NCBI GenBank assembly: GCA_903934295.1
Contig: CAIZNI010000054.1
Location: forward strand, 39,793-103,792
Direction: 5' to 3'
From: an uncultured beta proteobacterium
Lineage (GTDB): Bacteria; Pseudomonadota; Gammaproteobacteria; Burkholderiales; Burkholderiaceae_E
DNA length: 64,000 nt
The notes under the pieces are model-generated. The model searched no databases and was not told the origin of the DNA. It worked only from the letters and a program-made list of their open reading frames with translations. The position numbers and the translations under genes are program-made. Position 1 is the stretch's first letter, and the number at the start of each line of letters is the position of its first letter. Of this stretch, positions 7,338 through 15,953 are shown piece by piece.

Positions 7338-8987
7338 TCAGAACCGTTGGGCGACCATTTCCCGCAGGATCTGCCGGCCGATCGACTTGTTCGTGAGGGC
7401 GGGGTCGCGCCACCACCAGCCGTCGGCCTGCATGGCGCGGGCGGCGGCGACGAAGCGATCGGCGACCGTCTCGAAGTCGGCTTCGCTGAAATTCAGCGAG
7501 AAGATCATCCGCCCGCTGCCCACCCAGCTCAGCGCGAGCCCCTGGGCACGCAGGTAGAACTGCAGCATCCAGTTGTAGCGCGAGGGCTGCGTGTAGCAGA
7601 CCGTCCAGATCGTCGACAGGTTGGCCACGCGCACCGGCAGTTCGCCGGCCGCCAGACGCGCGTTCAGGTCGGCGGCGCGCCGGTTCCAGGTGTCCTCCAG
7701 GCCGTCGTACAGACCGGCGATCGCCGGGGTGTCCAGGCGCTCCAGGAAGACCTGCATCGCGCCCATCACATACGGGTGCGCGTTGAAGGTGCCGCGCGCA
7801 AAGCAGATGTCGGCCGGCCGGTCGGCCCGAAAGCGGCGCATCAGGTCGGCGCGCCCGCAGACCACGCCCACCGGCAGTCCGCCGCCCAGCGTCTTGCCAT
7901 AAGTGACGAGGTCGGCGCGCACACCGAAGAATTCCTGGGCGCCGCCGCGTGCCAGGCGAAAGCCCACGAACACCTCGTCGAAGATCAGCACGATGCCGCG
8001 TTCGCTGCACACCTCGCGCAGTCGCACGAGCCAGTCGGTGTAGGCGGCCTTGTCGAAGCCCGCCTGGCGCGAACTGTCGACCAGCGACGAGTCGCCCGGG
8101 GCGTTGCGGTTGGGGTGCAGCGCCTGCAGCGGATTGACCAGCACGCAGGCGATGTCGCGCCGCCGGCGCAGCACCCGCAGCGTGCGCTCGCTCATCTCGC
8201 TCAGGGTGTAGGTCTCGTGCGGGGGCAGCGGGTTGCCCACGCCGGGCTGAACGTCCTCCCACCAGCCGTGATACGCGCCGCACAGGCGCACCAGGTGCGA
8301 GCGCCCGGTGTGGTATCGCGCCACCCGCACCGCCTGCATCACCGCTTCGGTGCCGGACATGTGGAAGGACACCTCGTCCAGGTCGGAGATCTCGCGCAGG
8401 CGCTGCACATTGAAGGCGAGCGCCGGGTGGTAGGCGCCCAGCACCGGACCCAGGTCCTGCACCCGCTCGCTGCCCTCGCGGATGCACTGCTTGTAGAAGT
8501 CGTGGCCGAACACGTTCACGCCATACGAACCGGTCAGGTCGATCAGCCGGTTGCCGTCCAGGTCGACCAGCGTCACGCCCTCGGAGGACTGCGCGAAGCT
8601 GCCGGCACCCAGCCGGCGCTTGACCGTTTCGCTGAACGGAAAGGGCACGCGGTAGCGGCTGGTGAACTGCAGATCCGACAGGCCGACTTCGGTCTGCGCG
8701 GTCAGTGCGCGCGACTTCGGGAATCGCTCCTCGTACAGCGTGGCCAGCCGTTCGAAGCCGCGCCGGCGCAGGCGGGCGGTCGCGTCATCGGCGCCGTCGC
8801 AGCAGAAGAACGCGTCGTCGCCGAAGGCATAGAACGGCAGCTGCGCGGCGACGCGGCGCGACAGCCGCGAGTGTCCCGACAGCGAGCGGTGCTTGGCGCG
8901 CGAGAGTTCGATGCGCTGTTTCAGCGCGGGCAGGCTGGCGGCGATCGCGCCGGCTGCCAGTGCATACCAACCGATGGTGGCGCTCAT
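7338..8987 (-). CDS. Membrane-anchored class III aminotransferase (GSA-aminomutase-like)
   Basis: 549-residue PLP enzyme of the class III (subgroup II) aminotransferase family, close in layout to glutamate-1-semialdehyde aminomutase. Landmarks in order: SGTEAVMQAVRVAR (cofactor phosphate loop), LIFDEVFVGFR (Asp contacting the PLP ring nitrogen) and TYGKTLGGGLPVG with the Schiff-base Lys at 365. It is about 110 residues longer than usual: an N-terminal extension begins with a hydrophobic segment (IGWYALAAGAIAASLPAL) and a basic stretch, suggesting anchoring at the inner membrane. Divergent from psd with only about 50 bp between starts. That context suggests a lipid head-group or lipid-precursor substrate rather than haem synthesis, but this is inference. 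Confidence 0.8.
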   Translation of the reverse strand: MSATIGWYALAAGAIAASLPALKQRIELSRAKHRSLSGHSRLSRRVAAQLPFYAFGDDAFFCCDGADDATARLRRRGFERLATLYEERFPKSRALTAQTEVGLSDLQFTSRYRVPFPFSETVKRRLGAGSFAQSSEGVTLVDLDGNRLIDLTGSYGVNVFGHDFYKQCIREGSERVQDLGPVLGAYHPALAFNVQRLREISDLDEVSFHMSGTEAVMQAVRVARYHTGRSHLVRLCGAYHGWWEDVQPGVGNPLPPHETYTLSEMSERTLRVLRRRRDIACVLVNPLQALHPNRNAPGDSSLVDSSRQAGFDKAAYTDWLVRLREVCSERGIVLIFDEVFVGFRLARGGAQEFFGVRADLVTYGKTLGGGLPVGVVCGRADLMRRFRADRPADICFARGTFNAHPYVMGAMQVFLERLDTPAIAGLYDGLEDTWNRRAADLNARLAAGELPVRVANLSTIWTVCYTQPSRYNWMLQFYLRAQGLALSWVGSGRMIFSLNFSEADFETVADRFVAAARAMQADGWWWRDPALTNKSIGRQILREMVAQRF

Positions 8988-9040
8988 GGTTCATCCCGTG
9001 GTCGAAACCATCCTGTCTAAATGACTTCCTTTACACATCC

Positions 9041-9952
9041 ATGAACACACGCCAGATCATTGCCCGCCTCGTTCGCCAGGAAGACCTCAATTTCCTGCTC
9101 ACCAACCGGATTCCCCGTCTGCAGGTCACCCGGTTCATGGGCTGGTTCAGCCGGATCGAGCATCCGCTGTTGTGCCGGCTGTCGATGGCGATCTGGCGCC
9201 TGTTCACCGAGCTCGATCTCAGTGACGCGAAGAAGACCTCGTTTCGCAGCCTGCATGAGTGCTTCACCCGCGAGCTCAAGCCCGGCGCGCGCCCGCTGGA
9301 TCCCGATCCGGCGGTGCTGGTGAGCCCGTGCGACGCGATCGTGGGCGCCTGCGGGCGGGTCGAGGCCGGGCAGGTGCTGCAGGCCAAGGGGTTTCCGTAC
9401 ACGCTGGAAGAGCTGTTCGGCACCGCCGATGGCGCGATCCCTTATCGCGACGGCAGCTATGTGACGCTGCGCCTGACGTCGGCGATGTACCACCGCTTTC
9501 ATGCGCTGGCCGACGGCCGTGTCGAGCAGGTCGACTACCTGTCGGGCGACACCTGGAATGTGAATCCGATCGCGCTGCAACGCATCGAGCGTCTGTTCTG
9601 CCGCAATGAGCGCGCGGTGATCAGCCTGCGCCTGCGCGCCGGCGGGCAGACGGTCGCCCTGGTGGCGGTGGCGGCGGTGCTGGTCGCCAGCATCCGGCTG
9701 CATTGTCTGGATGTGCTGCTCAGCCTGCGCTACCGGGGGCCGCACCGGTTGCGCTGCGCAGCCGACTGCGCGCGCGGCCAGGAACTCGGCTGGTTCGAGC
9801 ACGGCTCGACCATCATCGTGTTCGCGCCGCCCGGCTTCGCGCTGTGCGACGGCGTGATCACCGGAACACGGATCCGCATGGGGCAGCGGCTGATGCACCC
9901 GCCGTCATCAGAGCGTCACCCGCCCGCGGTCCAATCGGCATCACCCTCCTGA
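9041..9952 (+). CDS. psd: Phosphatidylserine decarboxylase
   Basis: 303-residue proenzyme converting phosphatidylserine to phosphatidylethanolamine at the inner membrane. The sequence has SPCDAIVG, LQAKGFPYTLEELFG, YRDGSYVTLRL, MYHRFHA (catalytic His) and GDTWNVNPIAL. The C-terminal WFEHGSTIIVFAP contains the G-S-T self-cleavage site that creates the pyruvoyl group on the small alpha chain. Length fits the family. The ATG at 9041 starts the family-like MNTRQII; longer in-frame extensions run into the aminotransferase on the other strand. It is followed 28 bp later by the PlcP homologue. If co-transcribed, the pair would couple phospholipid synthesis to phospholipid turnover. Confidence 0.93.
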   Translation: MNTRQIIARLVRQEDLNFLLTNRIPRLQVTRFMGWFSRIEHPLLCRLSMAIWRLFTELDLSDAKKTSFRSLHECFTRELKPGARPLDPDPAVLVSPCDAIVGACGRVEAGQVLQAKGFPYTLEELFGTADGAIPYRDGSYVTLRLTSAMYHRFHALADGRVEQVDYLSGDTWNVNPIALQRIERLFCRNERAVISLRLRAGGQTVALVAVAAVLVASIRLHCLDVLLSLRYRGPHRLRCAADCARGQELGWFEHGSTIIVFAPPGFALCDGVITGTRIRMGQRLMHPPSSERHPPAVQSASPS

Positions 9953-9980
9953 CGCCGCGCGCACGCAAGGCGAGCCGCCC

Positions 9981-10850
9981 ATGCAGCAGCACCAGCACCA
10001 GCACCATCGAACGCTGTGGATCTCCGATGTGCACCTGGGCACGACCGGTTGCAAGGCCGCCTACCTGCTCGACTTCCTGCGTCACAACGACGCCGACACG
10101 CTCTACCTGGTGGGCGACATCATCGACGGCTGGCAGCTGCGCCGTGGCTGGTACTGGCATCGCTCGCACAACGACGTGGTGCAAAAGGTGCTGCGCAAGG
10201 CGCGCAAGGGCACGCGGGTGATCTTCGTGCCCGGCAACCACGACGAGTTCGCGCGCCAGTTCGCCGGCCTTTGCTTCGGCGACATCGAGGTGGTCGATGA
10301 ACTCGTCCACACCACCGCCGACGGGCGCCGGCTGTGGGTGATCCACGGCGACCAGTTCGACGGCGTGGTGCAGAACGCGAAGTGGCTCGCCTATGTGGGC
10401 GACGCGCTCTACACCGTCGCGCTGTCGCTGAACCACTGGTTCAACCGCGCGCGCTCGCGCCTGGGGTTGCGCTACTGGTCGCTGTCGCAGTACCTGAAGC
10501 AGCGGGTCAAGAACGCGGTCTCGTTCATCAGCGACTTCGAGCATGCGCTGGCCCGCGAGGCGCGCCGGCGCGGCCTGGACGGCGTGGTCTGCGGCCACAT
10601 CCACAAGGCCGAGATCCGGATGATCGACGGCACGCTGTACTGCAACGACGGCGACTGGGTCGAGAGCCTGACGGCGCTGGCCGAGGCCCATGACGGCACC
10701 CTGAGCCTGATCGTCTGGGACCATCTGCTGGACGGCAGCGCGCAGCCGCTGGTGCTGCCGGCGGCGTTCGACGAGCCGGTGGTGGTGTCCGAGACCACGC
10801 CCGCGCAGGAGACGGTGGTGGCGCGCCGCGCGCGAGAGCGCGTGGTCTGA
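9981..10850 (+). CDS. plcP: PlcP-type phospholipase C (LpxH-like metallophosphoesterase)
   Basis: 289-residue calcineurin-like phosphoesterase. Metal-binding motifs in order: ISDVHLG, VGDIIDG, GNHDE, IHGDQFD and GHIHKAEI. The sequence closely follows PlcP of Sinorhizobium and marine bacteria (TLYLVGDIIDGWQL, YWSLSQYLK, GHIHKAEI, NDGDWVES), which cleaves phospholipids to diacylglycerol and a phospho-head group in phosphate-starved cells. Automated pipelines often label such proteins UDP-2,3-diacylglucosamine diphosphatase. The N-terminal run QQHQHQHH is unusual. A GT4 glycosyltransferase in the same locus could use the diacylglycerol. Assignment rests on recalled family similarity plus context. 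Confidence 0.82.
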   Translation: MQQHQHQHHRTLWISDVHLGTTGCKAAYLLDFLRHNDADTLYLVGDIIDGWQLRRGWYWHRSHNDVVQKVLRKARKGTRVIFVPGNHDEFARQFAGLCFGDIEVVDELVHTTADGRRLWVIHGDQFDGVVQNAKWLAYVGDALYTVALSLNHWFNRARSRLGLRYWSLSQYLKQRVKNAVSFISDFEHALAREARRRGLDGVVCGHIHKAEIRMIDGTLYCNDGDWVESLTALAEAHDGTLSLIVWDHLLDGSAQPLVLPAAFDEPVVVSETTPAQETVVARRARERVV

Positions 10851-10930
10851 ACGGCCGGCGGGCGGGTCCGGGCCGCCGCGGTAGCCGTTCGTTGCAGTCC
10901 CCTTCGCGCCGCGCCTCCGAAACCGCTGCT

Positions 10931-12040
10931 TCAGCAGCCCCGTTCCAGCGCCGACACCGGCCCGGGCGACTGGCCGAATCGCGCGCCGATGGCCGCCGCG
11001 GCCTGGTCGAGCTGAGCGAGGGTTCCCGAGTCGACCGGCACCTGCTGGGCCCGCTCGGCGCGGGTGCGCCGTTCGATGTCGCCCGGCATCAGGATGCCGC
11101 CCAGGGCCTCGCCGTCGGCCGACAGGCGGGCCGACTGGACCCAGTCGACGAAGTGGCGTGCCTCGGCCTCGAAACCCTGGCCGCCGGCCATGCGCGCCGG
11201 GTCGAACACGATCGCCAGCATGTTGTTCCAGACGCCGTAGCGCGCCGGCAGGTTGGCCGGATGGGTGGTTTCCCCGCCGGTGAGCGCCGCGCCCAGCAGC
11301 TCGCACACCATCGACAGCGCGAAGCCCTTGTGACGGGCGAAGGGCACCAGCGCGCCGTGCGGGCCCTCGGGCGGCTCGAACAGCACCGCCGGGTCATCGG
11401 TGGGCTGGCCCTCGGCGTCGATGAGGCTGCCCGGGGGCACCGGCACTTTTTTGTTGTAGGCCACGCGCACCTTGCCGGCGGCGATCGCGCTGGTGGCGAA
11501 GTCGAGCACGATCGGCCCGCCGTCGTTGCGCGGCATGCCGACGGTGAACGGGTTGGTGTTGAAACGCCCCTCGCCACCGCCGTGGGGCGCGACCATCGGG
11601 TTGCGGCTGACCGCATTGGTGAAGTGGATCGACACCAGGCCGGCGGCCACCGCCTGCTCGGCCCAGTGCCCCACGCGGCCCAGGTGGTGCGAATGACGCA
11701 GGCCCATCACGCACACGCCGTGCTGGCGGGCGCGCGCGATCGCCAGTTCCATGGCCTGGAAGGCCACCGACTGGCCCATGCCGCGCCGGCCGTCGACCGA
11801 CAGCATCGGCCCGGTGTCGGTGGTGACCGCCACCGTCTGGTTGAGCTGCAGTTCGTGGTTGAGCAGCGAGTCGACATAGCGCGGCGCCATGCCTACGCCG
11901 TGCGAGTCGTGGCCGGCGAGGTTGGCGCCGACCAGATGGTCGGCGGTCAGGGTGGCCTCGCGGTCGCTGGAGCCGGCGGCGCGGAACAGGTCGATGACCC
12001 AGCGGTGCAGGGCGGCGGTGGGGATCAGGTGACTGGCCAT
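10931..12040 (-). CDS. Ldh-family NAD(P)-dependent oxidoreductase, copy 1
   Basis: 369-residue member of the malate/L-lactate/ureidoglycolate dehydrogenase family (YlbC/YiaK/ComC fold), which reduces 2-oxoacids to 2-hydroxyacids with NAD(P)H. Recognisable segments: NLAGHDSHGVGM near the N-terminus, VMGLRHSHHLGRVGHW, FNTNPFTVGMP and VLDFATSAIAAGKV, then the ARHKGFALSMVCELLGAALTGG region. It is a tandem duplicate of the next gene, about 87% identical by eye. Differences concentrate around residues 145-160 and 265-285. It lies downstream of copy 2 on the same strand with 92 bp between them. Substrate unknown. Confidence 0.88.
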   Translation of the reverse strand: MASHLIPTAALHRWVIDLFRAAGSSDREATLTADHLVGANLAGHDSHGVGMAPRYVDSLLNHELQLNQTVAVTTDTGPMLSVDGRRGMGQSVAFQAMELAIARARQHGVCVMGLRHSHHLGRVGHWAEQAVAAGLVSIHFTNAVSRNPMVAPHGGGEGRFNTNPFTVGMPRNDGGPIVLDFATSAIAAGKVRVAYNKKVPVPPGSLIDAEGQPTDDPAVLFEPPEGPHGALVPFARHKGFALSMVCELLGAALTGGETTHPANLPARYGVWNNMLAIVFDPARMAGGQGFEAEARHFVDWVQSARLSADGEALGGILMPGDIERRTRAERAQQVPVDSGTLAQLDQAAAAIGARFGQSPGPVSALERGC

Positions 12041-12132
12041 GGGGATCTCTCGGGAAGGGGAGTGCGCCGGTGGGATCGGCTCAGGCGCGCGGTTCGGGCG
12101 CTCGGTTCACGCGCGCAGTTCACACGCGCAGT

Positions 12133-13239
12133 TCAGACAATCTCCAGCGCCGACAACGGCCCGGGCGAATGGCCAAAGCGCGTGGCGATCGCGGCCGCGG
12201 CCTTGTCCATCTGGGCGAGGGTTCCCGTGTCGACCGGCACCTGATGGGCGCGTTCGGCGCGGGTGTGCCGTTCGGCGTCACCCGGCATCAGGATCCCGCC
12301 CAGCGCCTCGCCGTCGGCCGACAGTCGGGCGGAGCGGACCCAGTCGACGAAGTGACGCGCCTCGGCCTCGAAGCCCTGGCCGCCGGCCATTCGCGCCGGA
12401 TCGAACACGATGGTGAGCATGTTGTTCCAGATGCCGAAGCGCTCCGGGCGCGTGTCCGGGCGCATGGTGTCGCCGCCGGTGAGCGCGGCGCCCAGCAGTT
12501 CGCACACCATCGCCAGCGCGAAGCCCTTGTGCCGCGCGATCGGCACCAGCGCGCCGTGCGGGCCTTCGGGCGGCTCGAACATCACCGCCGGGTCATCGGT
12601 GGGCTGGCCATTGGCGTCGATGAGGCTGCCCGCCGGTACCGGCACCCGCTTGTTGTAGGCCACGCGCACCTTGCCCTGGGCGATGGCGCTGGTGGCGAAG
12701 TCGAGCACGATCGGTCCGCCATCGTGCCGCGGCATGCCGACAGTGAAGGGGTTGGTGTTGAAACGCGCTTCGCCGCCGCCGAACGGGGCGACCAGGATGG
12801 TGCGGGTGATGGCGTTGGTGAAGTGGATCGACACCAGGCCGGCGGCCACCGCCTGTTCGGCCCAGTGACCGACCCGGCCCAGGTGGTGCGAATGACGCAG
12901 GCCCATCACGCACACGCCGTGCTGGCGGGCGCGCGCGATGGCCAGTTCCATGGCCTGGAAGGCCACCGACTGGCCCATGCCGCGCATGCCGTCGACCGAC
13001 AGCATCGGGCCGGTGTCGGTGGTGACCGCCACCGTCTGGTTGAGCTGCAGCTCGTGGTTGAGCAGCGAGTCGACATAGCGCGGGACCATCCCCACGCCGT
13101 GCGAGTCGTGGCCGGCGAGGTTGGCGCCCACCAGGTGGTCGGCGGTGAGGGCGGCCTCGCGATCGCTGGAGCCGGCGGCGCGAAACAGGTCGGCCACCCA
13201 GCGGTGCAGGGGTTCGGTGGGAATCAGGTGATCGGCCAT
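12133..13239 (-). CDS. Ldh-family NAD(P)-dependent oxidoreductase, copy 2
   Basis: 368 residues, same family and domain layout as the downstream copy: NLAGHDSHGVGM, MGLRHSHHLGRVGHW, FNTNPFTVGMP, VLDFATSAIAQGKV and ARHKGFALAMVCELLGAALTGG. It is first in the two-gene unit and divergent from an MFS carrier whose start is about 120 bp away, so that carrier may bring in the hydroxyacid or oxoacid substrate. The two copies differ at AVSRNPMVAPHG versus AITRTILVAPFG, which may lie near the active site. That makes a change of substrate preference plausible, but this is not demonstrated. Confidence 0.88.
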   Translation of the reverse strand: MADHLIPTEPLHRWVADLFRAAGSSDREAALTADHLVGANLAGHDSHGVGMVPRYVDSLLNHELQLNQTVAVTTDTGPMLSVDGMRGMGQSVAFQAMELAIARARQHGVCVMGLRHSHHLGRVGHWAEQAVAAGLVSIHFTNAITRTILVAPFGGGEARFNTNPFTVGMPRHDGGPIVLDFATSAIAQGKVRVAYNKRVPVPAGSLIDANGQPTDDPAVMFEPPEGPHGALVPIARHKGFALAMVCELLGAALTGGDTMRPDTRPERFGIWNNMLTIVFDPARMAGGQGFEAEARHFVDWVRSARLSADGEALGGILMPGDAERHTRAERAHQVPVDTGTLAQMDKAAAAIATRFGHSPGPLSALEIV

Positions 13240-13362
13240 GGATGACTTTCGGGAGGCGGCGTCGACGGGAGCGGCGAGCGGTCCGGCATCTTAGCCACCG
13301 TGGCTGGCCCACCGCCGGCCTGCCGTCGTGTTTTCCGGAATTCGCTTGCGGTACGCTGGGGC

Positions 13363-14559
13363 ATGCGAGGCAAGGCGCTGATCGTCGCGATGTGTCTGGG
13401 CCAGGTCGGTGGCCTGCTGCCGCATGTGGTCGTGCCGGCGGTGATGGCCAGCCACCTGATCCCGCTGTGGGGCCTTACCAACGCGCAGGCCGGCCTGCTC
13501 GCCGCGGCCTACGCCGCCGGCTACATGCTGGCGGTGCCGGTGCTCAGCTCGCTCACCGACCGCATCGATGCGCGCCGCCTGCTGCTGATCGGATCGCTGT
13601 TCAGCGCCACCGCCACCATCGCCTTCGGCTGGCTGGCGCAGGGTCTGATCTCGGCGATGCTGCTCTGGGGCCTGGCCGGCATCGGCTTCGCGGGCGCCTA
13701 CATGCCCGGTTTGCGAGCGCTCACTGACCGGCTGGACCCCGGCGATGCGTCGCGCAGCGTCACCTTCTACACCTCGAGCTTTTCCCTGGGCGTGGGCCTG
13801 TCCTTCCTGGTCTCGCAGCTGGTGGCCGATGGGCTGGGCTGGCGCTGGTCTTTCGCGATCACCGGGCTGGGGCCGCTGGTGATGGCCGCGGTTGCCGCGT
13901 CGCTCGCGCCCAAGGCGCCGGTGCCGCGGGCCGGCGCGCTGCTCGATTTCCGGCCGGTGCTGCGCAACCGTCCCGCGATGGGCTACATCCTGGGCTACGG
14001 TTTTCACTGCTTCGAGCTGTACGGGATGCGCACCTGGATCGTCGCGTTCTGGACCTTCGTCGCCGCGCGCAACGGGCCGGCGGCGCTGCTCGATCCGATC
14101 ACCGTCAGCGTCCTGGTCACGCTGCTGGCAATGCCCGCGAGCATCCTGGGCAATGAATGTTCGATCCGCTTCGGGCGCCATCGGGCGGTCAGCGTGATTC
14201 AGGTCGCGTCGGCGCTGGTCGCCCTGGCGATCGGCGCGCTGGCCGGCGGCTCGCCGCTGCTGCTGTTGGCATTGGTGCTGCTTTATGCGGTCACCGTGCC
14301 GGCCGATTCCGGCTCGCTCACCGCCGGCATGAGCGCCAGCGCCGATCCGGCGCTCAAGGGCGCGACCATGGCGCTGCACTCCACCGTGGGCTTCGGTCTG
14401 TCGGCGCTGGCGGGCTGGTCGGTGGGGGTTGCCCTGGATGCGTTCGGGGGCGCCGGCTCGACCCAGGGCTGGCTGGCCGGATTCGCGGTCATGGCGTCCG
14501 GGGTCGCGCTGGGTCCGCTGGCCCTGTGGTGGTCGCGCACGGGCGTGCGGACGCGCTGA
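13363..14559 (+). CDS. MFS transporter (CynX/NimT-like)
   Basis: 398-residue major facilitator with 12 predicted helices. The loop after TM2 reads SSLTDRIDARRLLLIG, a variant of the MFS D-R-x-G/R signature, and TM5 has GLSFLVSQLVADGLGWRWSF. Most like CynX/NimT and other small organic-anion carriers. The start at 13363 (MRGKALIVAMCLGQ) gives a normal N-terminus with a first helix almost immediately; the in-frame start at 13300 adds a cysteine-rich polar stretch without support. Divergent from the duplicated dehydrogenases, a common arrangement for substrate import plus metabolism. The stop codon lies inside a tandem repeat. Confidence 0.83.
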   Translation: MRGKALIVAMCLGQVGGLLPHVVVPAVMASHLIPLWGLTNAQAGLLAAAYAAGYMLAVPVLSSLTDRIDARRLLLIGSLFSATATIAFGWLAQGLISAMLLWGLAGIGFAGAYMPGLRALTDRLDPGDASRSVTFYTSSFSLGVGLSFLVSQLVADGLGWRWSFAITGLGPLVMAAVAASLAPKAPVPRAGALLDFRPVLRNRPAMGYILGYGFHCFELYGMRTWIVAFWTFVAARNGPAALLDPITVSVLVTLLAMPASILGNECSIRFGRHRAVSVIQVASALVALAIGALAGGSPLLLLALVLLYAVTVPADSGSLTAGMSASADPALKGATMALHSTVGFGLSALAGWSVGVALDAFGGAGSTQGWLAGFAVMASGVALGPLALWWSRTGVRTR

Positions 14560-14623
14560 CCCGCTGGTCCGCTGGTCCGCTGGTCCGCTGACCCGGCCCG
14601 GCCCGGCCCGGCCCGGCCCGGCC
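14554..14623. repeat. Compound tandem repeat over the MFS stop codon
   Basis: CGCTGACC, then three copies of CGCTGGTC, then CGCTGACC, followed directly by six copies of CGGCC. The repeat starts within the last two codons of the MFS gene and runs into the gap before the amino-acid dehydrogenase. Such arrays are prone to slippage; a terminator role is possible but no U-tract is present. Confidence 0.85.
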
Positions 14624-14771
14624 TGCGCCGGTTTCGCCGTCGCCTTGATGCGGGTCAATCGCACCCGACCGCGCCTCGCCTATCCTCGGTTCAACGGGTG
14701 GTGCACCTCGCGGCGATCGCCCGGTTCGGGTCGCCGTGCGGGCGCAGGCCCGGCAACCGGAGAGGAACCCG

Positions 14772-15884
14772 ATGGAGGAGATCTGGCGGCTGGCCGATGC
14801 GTTCGGTCCGGCGAAGGTCATTCATGTCCAGGCGCCGGCGCTCGGACTGCGCGCGGTGCTGGTGGTGGACAACGTGGCCTGCGGCCCGGCGATCGGTGGC
14901 CTGCGGATGGCGCCCGATGTGTCGACCGGCGAATGCCTGCGGCTGGCGCGCGCGATGACGCTCAAGAACGCGGCGGCGGGCCTGCCGCATGGCGGCGCCA
15001 AGTCGGTTTTGGTCGGTGATCCGCGGATGCCGCGTCCGGCCAAGGAGGCGCTGGTGCGCGCGCTCGCGCAGGCCTTGCGCCATGAACACGACTACCTCTT
15101 CGGCCCCGACATGGGCACCGACGAAACCTGCATGGGCTGGGTGCACGACGAGATCGGCCGCGCGGTCGGCCGGCCGGCGGTGCTCGGTGGCATCCCGCTC
15201 GACGAGCTGGGCGCCACCGGCTGGGGCCTGGCGCAGGCGGCCGAGGTCGCGGCGCCGGCGTGCGGCGTGACGCTCAGCGGCGCGCGGGTTGCGATCCAGG
15301 GCTTCGGGGTGGTCGGCCGGCACGCCGCCCGCTTTCTCGCGCAGCGCGGGGCGGTGCTGGTGGCGGCCTCCGACAGCACCGGCGCGCTGATCGACGCCGG
15401 CGGCCTCGACGTCGAGGCGCTGATCCGCCTGAAGGAGTCGGGTGCCCCGCTGCACGACCATCCGCAGGGCGAGCGTCTGGACCGCGAGGCGGTGATCGAT
15501 GCCGCCTGCGACATCTGGATCCCGGCGGCCCGACCGGATGTGCTGCGCGAGGACAACGCGTCGCGCCTGCGCGCCCGGCTGGTGCTGCAGGGGGCCAACA
15601 TTCCGTTCACCGATCAGGCCGAGCGCGCGCTGGCGGCCCGCGGCGTGCTGGTGATTCCGGACTTCATCGCCAATGCGGGTGGCGTGATCTGCGCGGCGAT
15701 GGAGCATGCCGGGGCGAGCCGCAGCGCGGCCTTCGAGACGATCGCCGAGAAGATCCGCGCCAACACCGAGGCGGTGCTGGCGGCGGTGCGCCGCGATGCG
15801 AGCCTGCCGCGCACCGCCGCCCTGGCGATCGCCACCGCCCGCGTGACCGAGGCGATGGGCCATCGCCGCTTCGGCCTCTTCTAG
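14772..15884 (+). CDS. Glu/Leu/Phe/Val dehydrogenase family protein
   Basis: 370-residue amino-acid dehydrogenase of the ELFV family: oxidative deamination of an L-amino acid to a 2-oxoacid with NAD(P)+. The N-terminal catalytic domain carries GPAIGGLRMAP, MTLKNAAAGLPHGGAKSVL (catalytic Lys in GGAK) and GPDMGTDE. The C-terminal Rossmann domain has IQGFGVVGRHAARFL, the G-x-G-x2-G NAD loop. It then continues with the family's PDFIANAGGVICAAMEH. Length is closer to leucine/valine dehydrogenases than to the roughly 420-residue glutamate enzymes. The ATG at 14772 follows GGAGAGGAACCC, a good ribosome-binding site. Convergent with dbpA. Confidence 0.88.
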   Translation: MEEIWRLADAFGPAKVIHVQAPALGLRAVLVVDNVACGPAIGGLRMAPDVSTGECLRLARAMTLKNAAAGLPHGGAKSVLVGDPRMPRPAKEALVRALAQALRHEHDYLFGPDMGTDETCMGWVHDEIGRAVGRPAVLGGIPLDELGATGWGLAQAAEVAAPACGVTLSGARVAIQGFGVVGRHAARFLAQRGAVLVAASDSTGALIDAGGLDVEALIRLKESGAPLHDHPQGERLDREAVIDAACDIWIPAARPDVLREDNASRLRARLVLQGANIPFTDQAERALAARGVLVIPDFIANAGGVICAAMEHAGASRSAAFETIAEKIRANTEAVLAAVRRDASLPRTAALAIATARVTEAMGHRRFGLF

Positions 15885-15953
15885 CCGATGGGATCGTGGT
15901 GAAAGGCCCGCCACGCATCGGCATCCTGACCGGCGGCGGCGCGCCGGACCGAT

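Noticed and set aside
9981..10850. LpxH (UDP-2,3-diacylglucosamine diphosphatase)
   Set aside because: The motifs are shared, but the sequence features and neighbours (GT4, psd) fit PlcP better.
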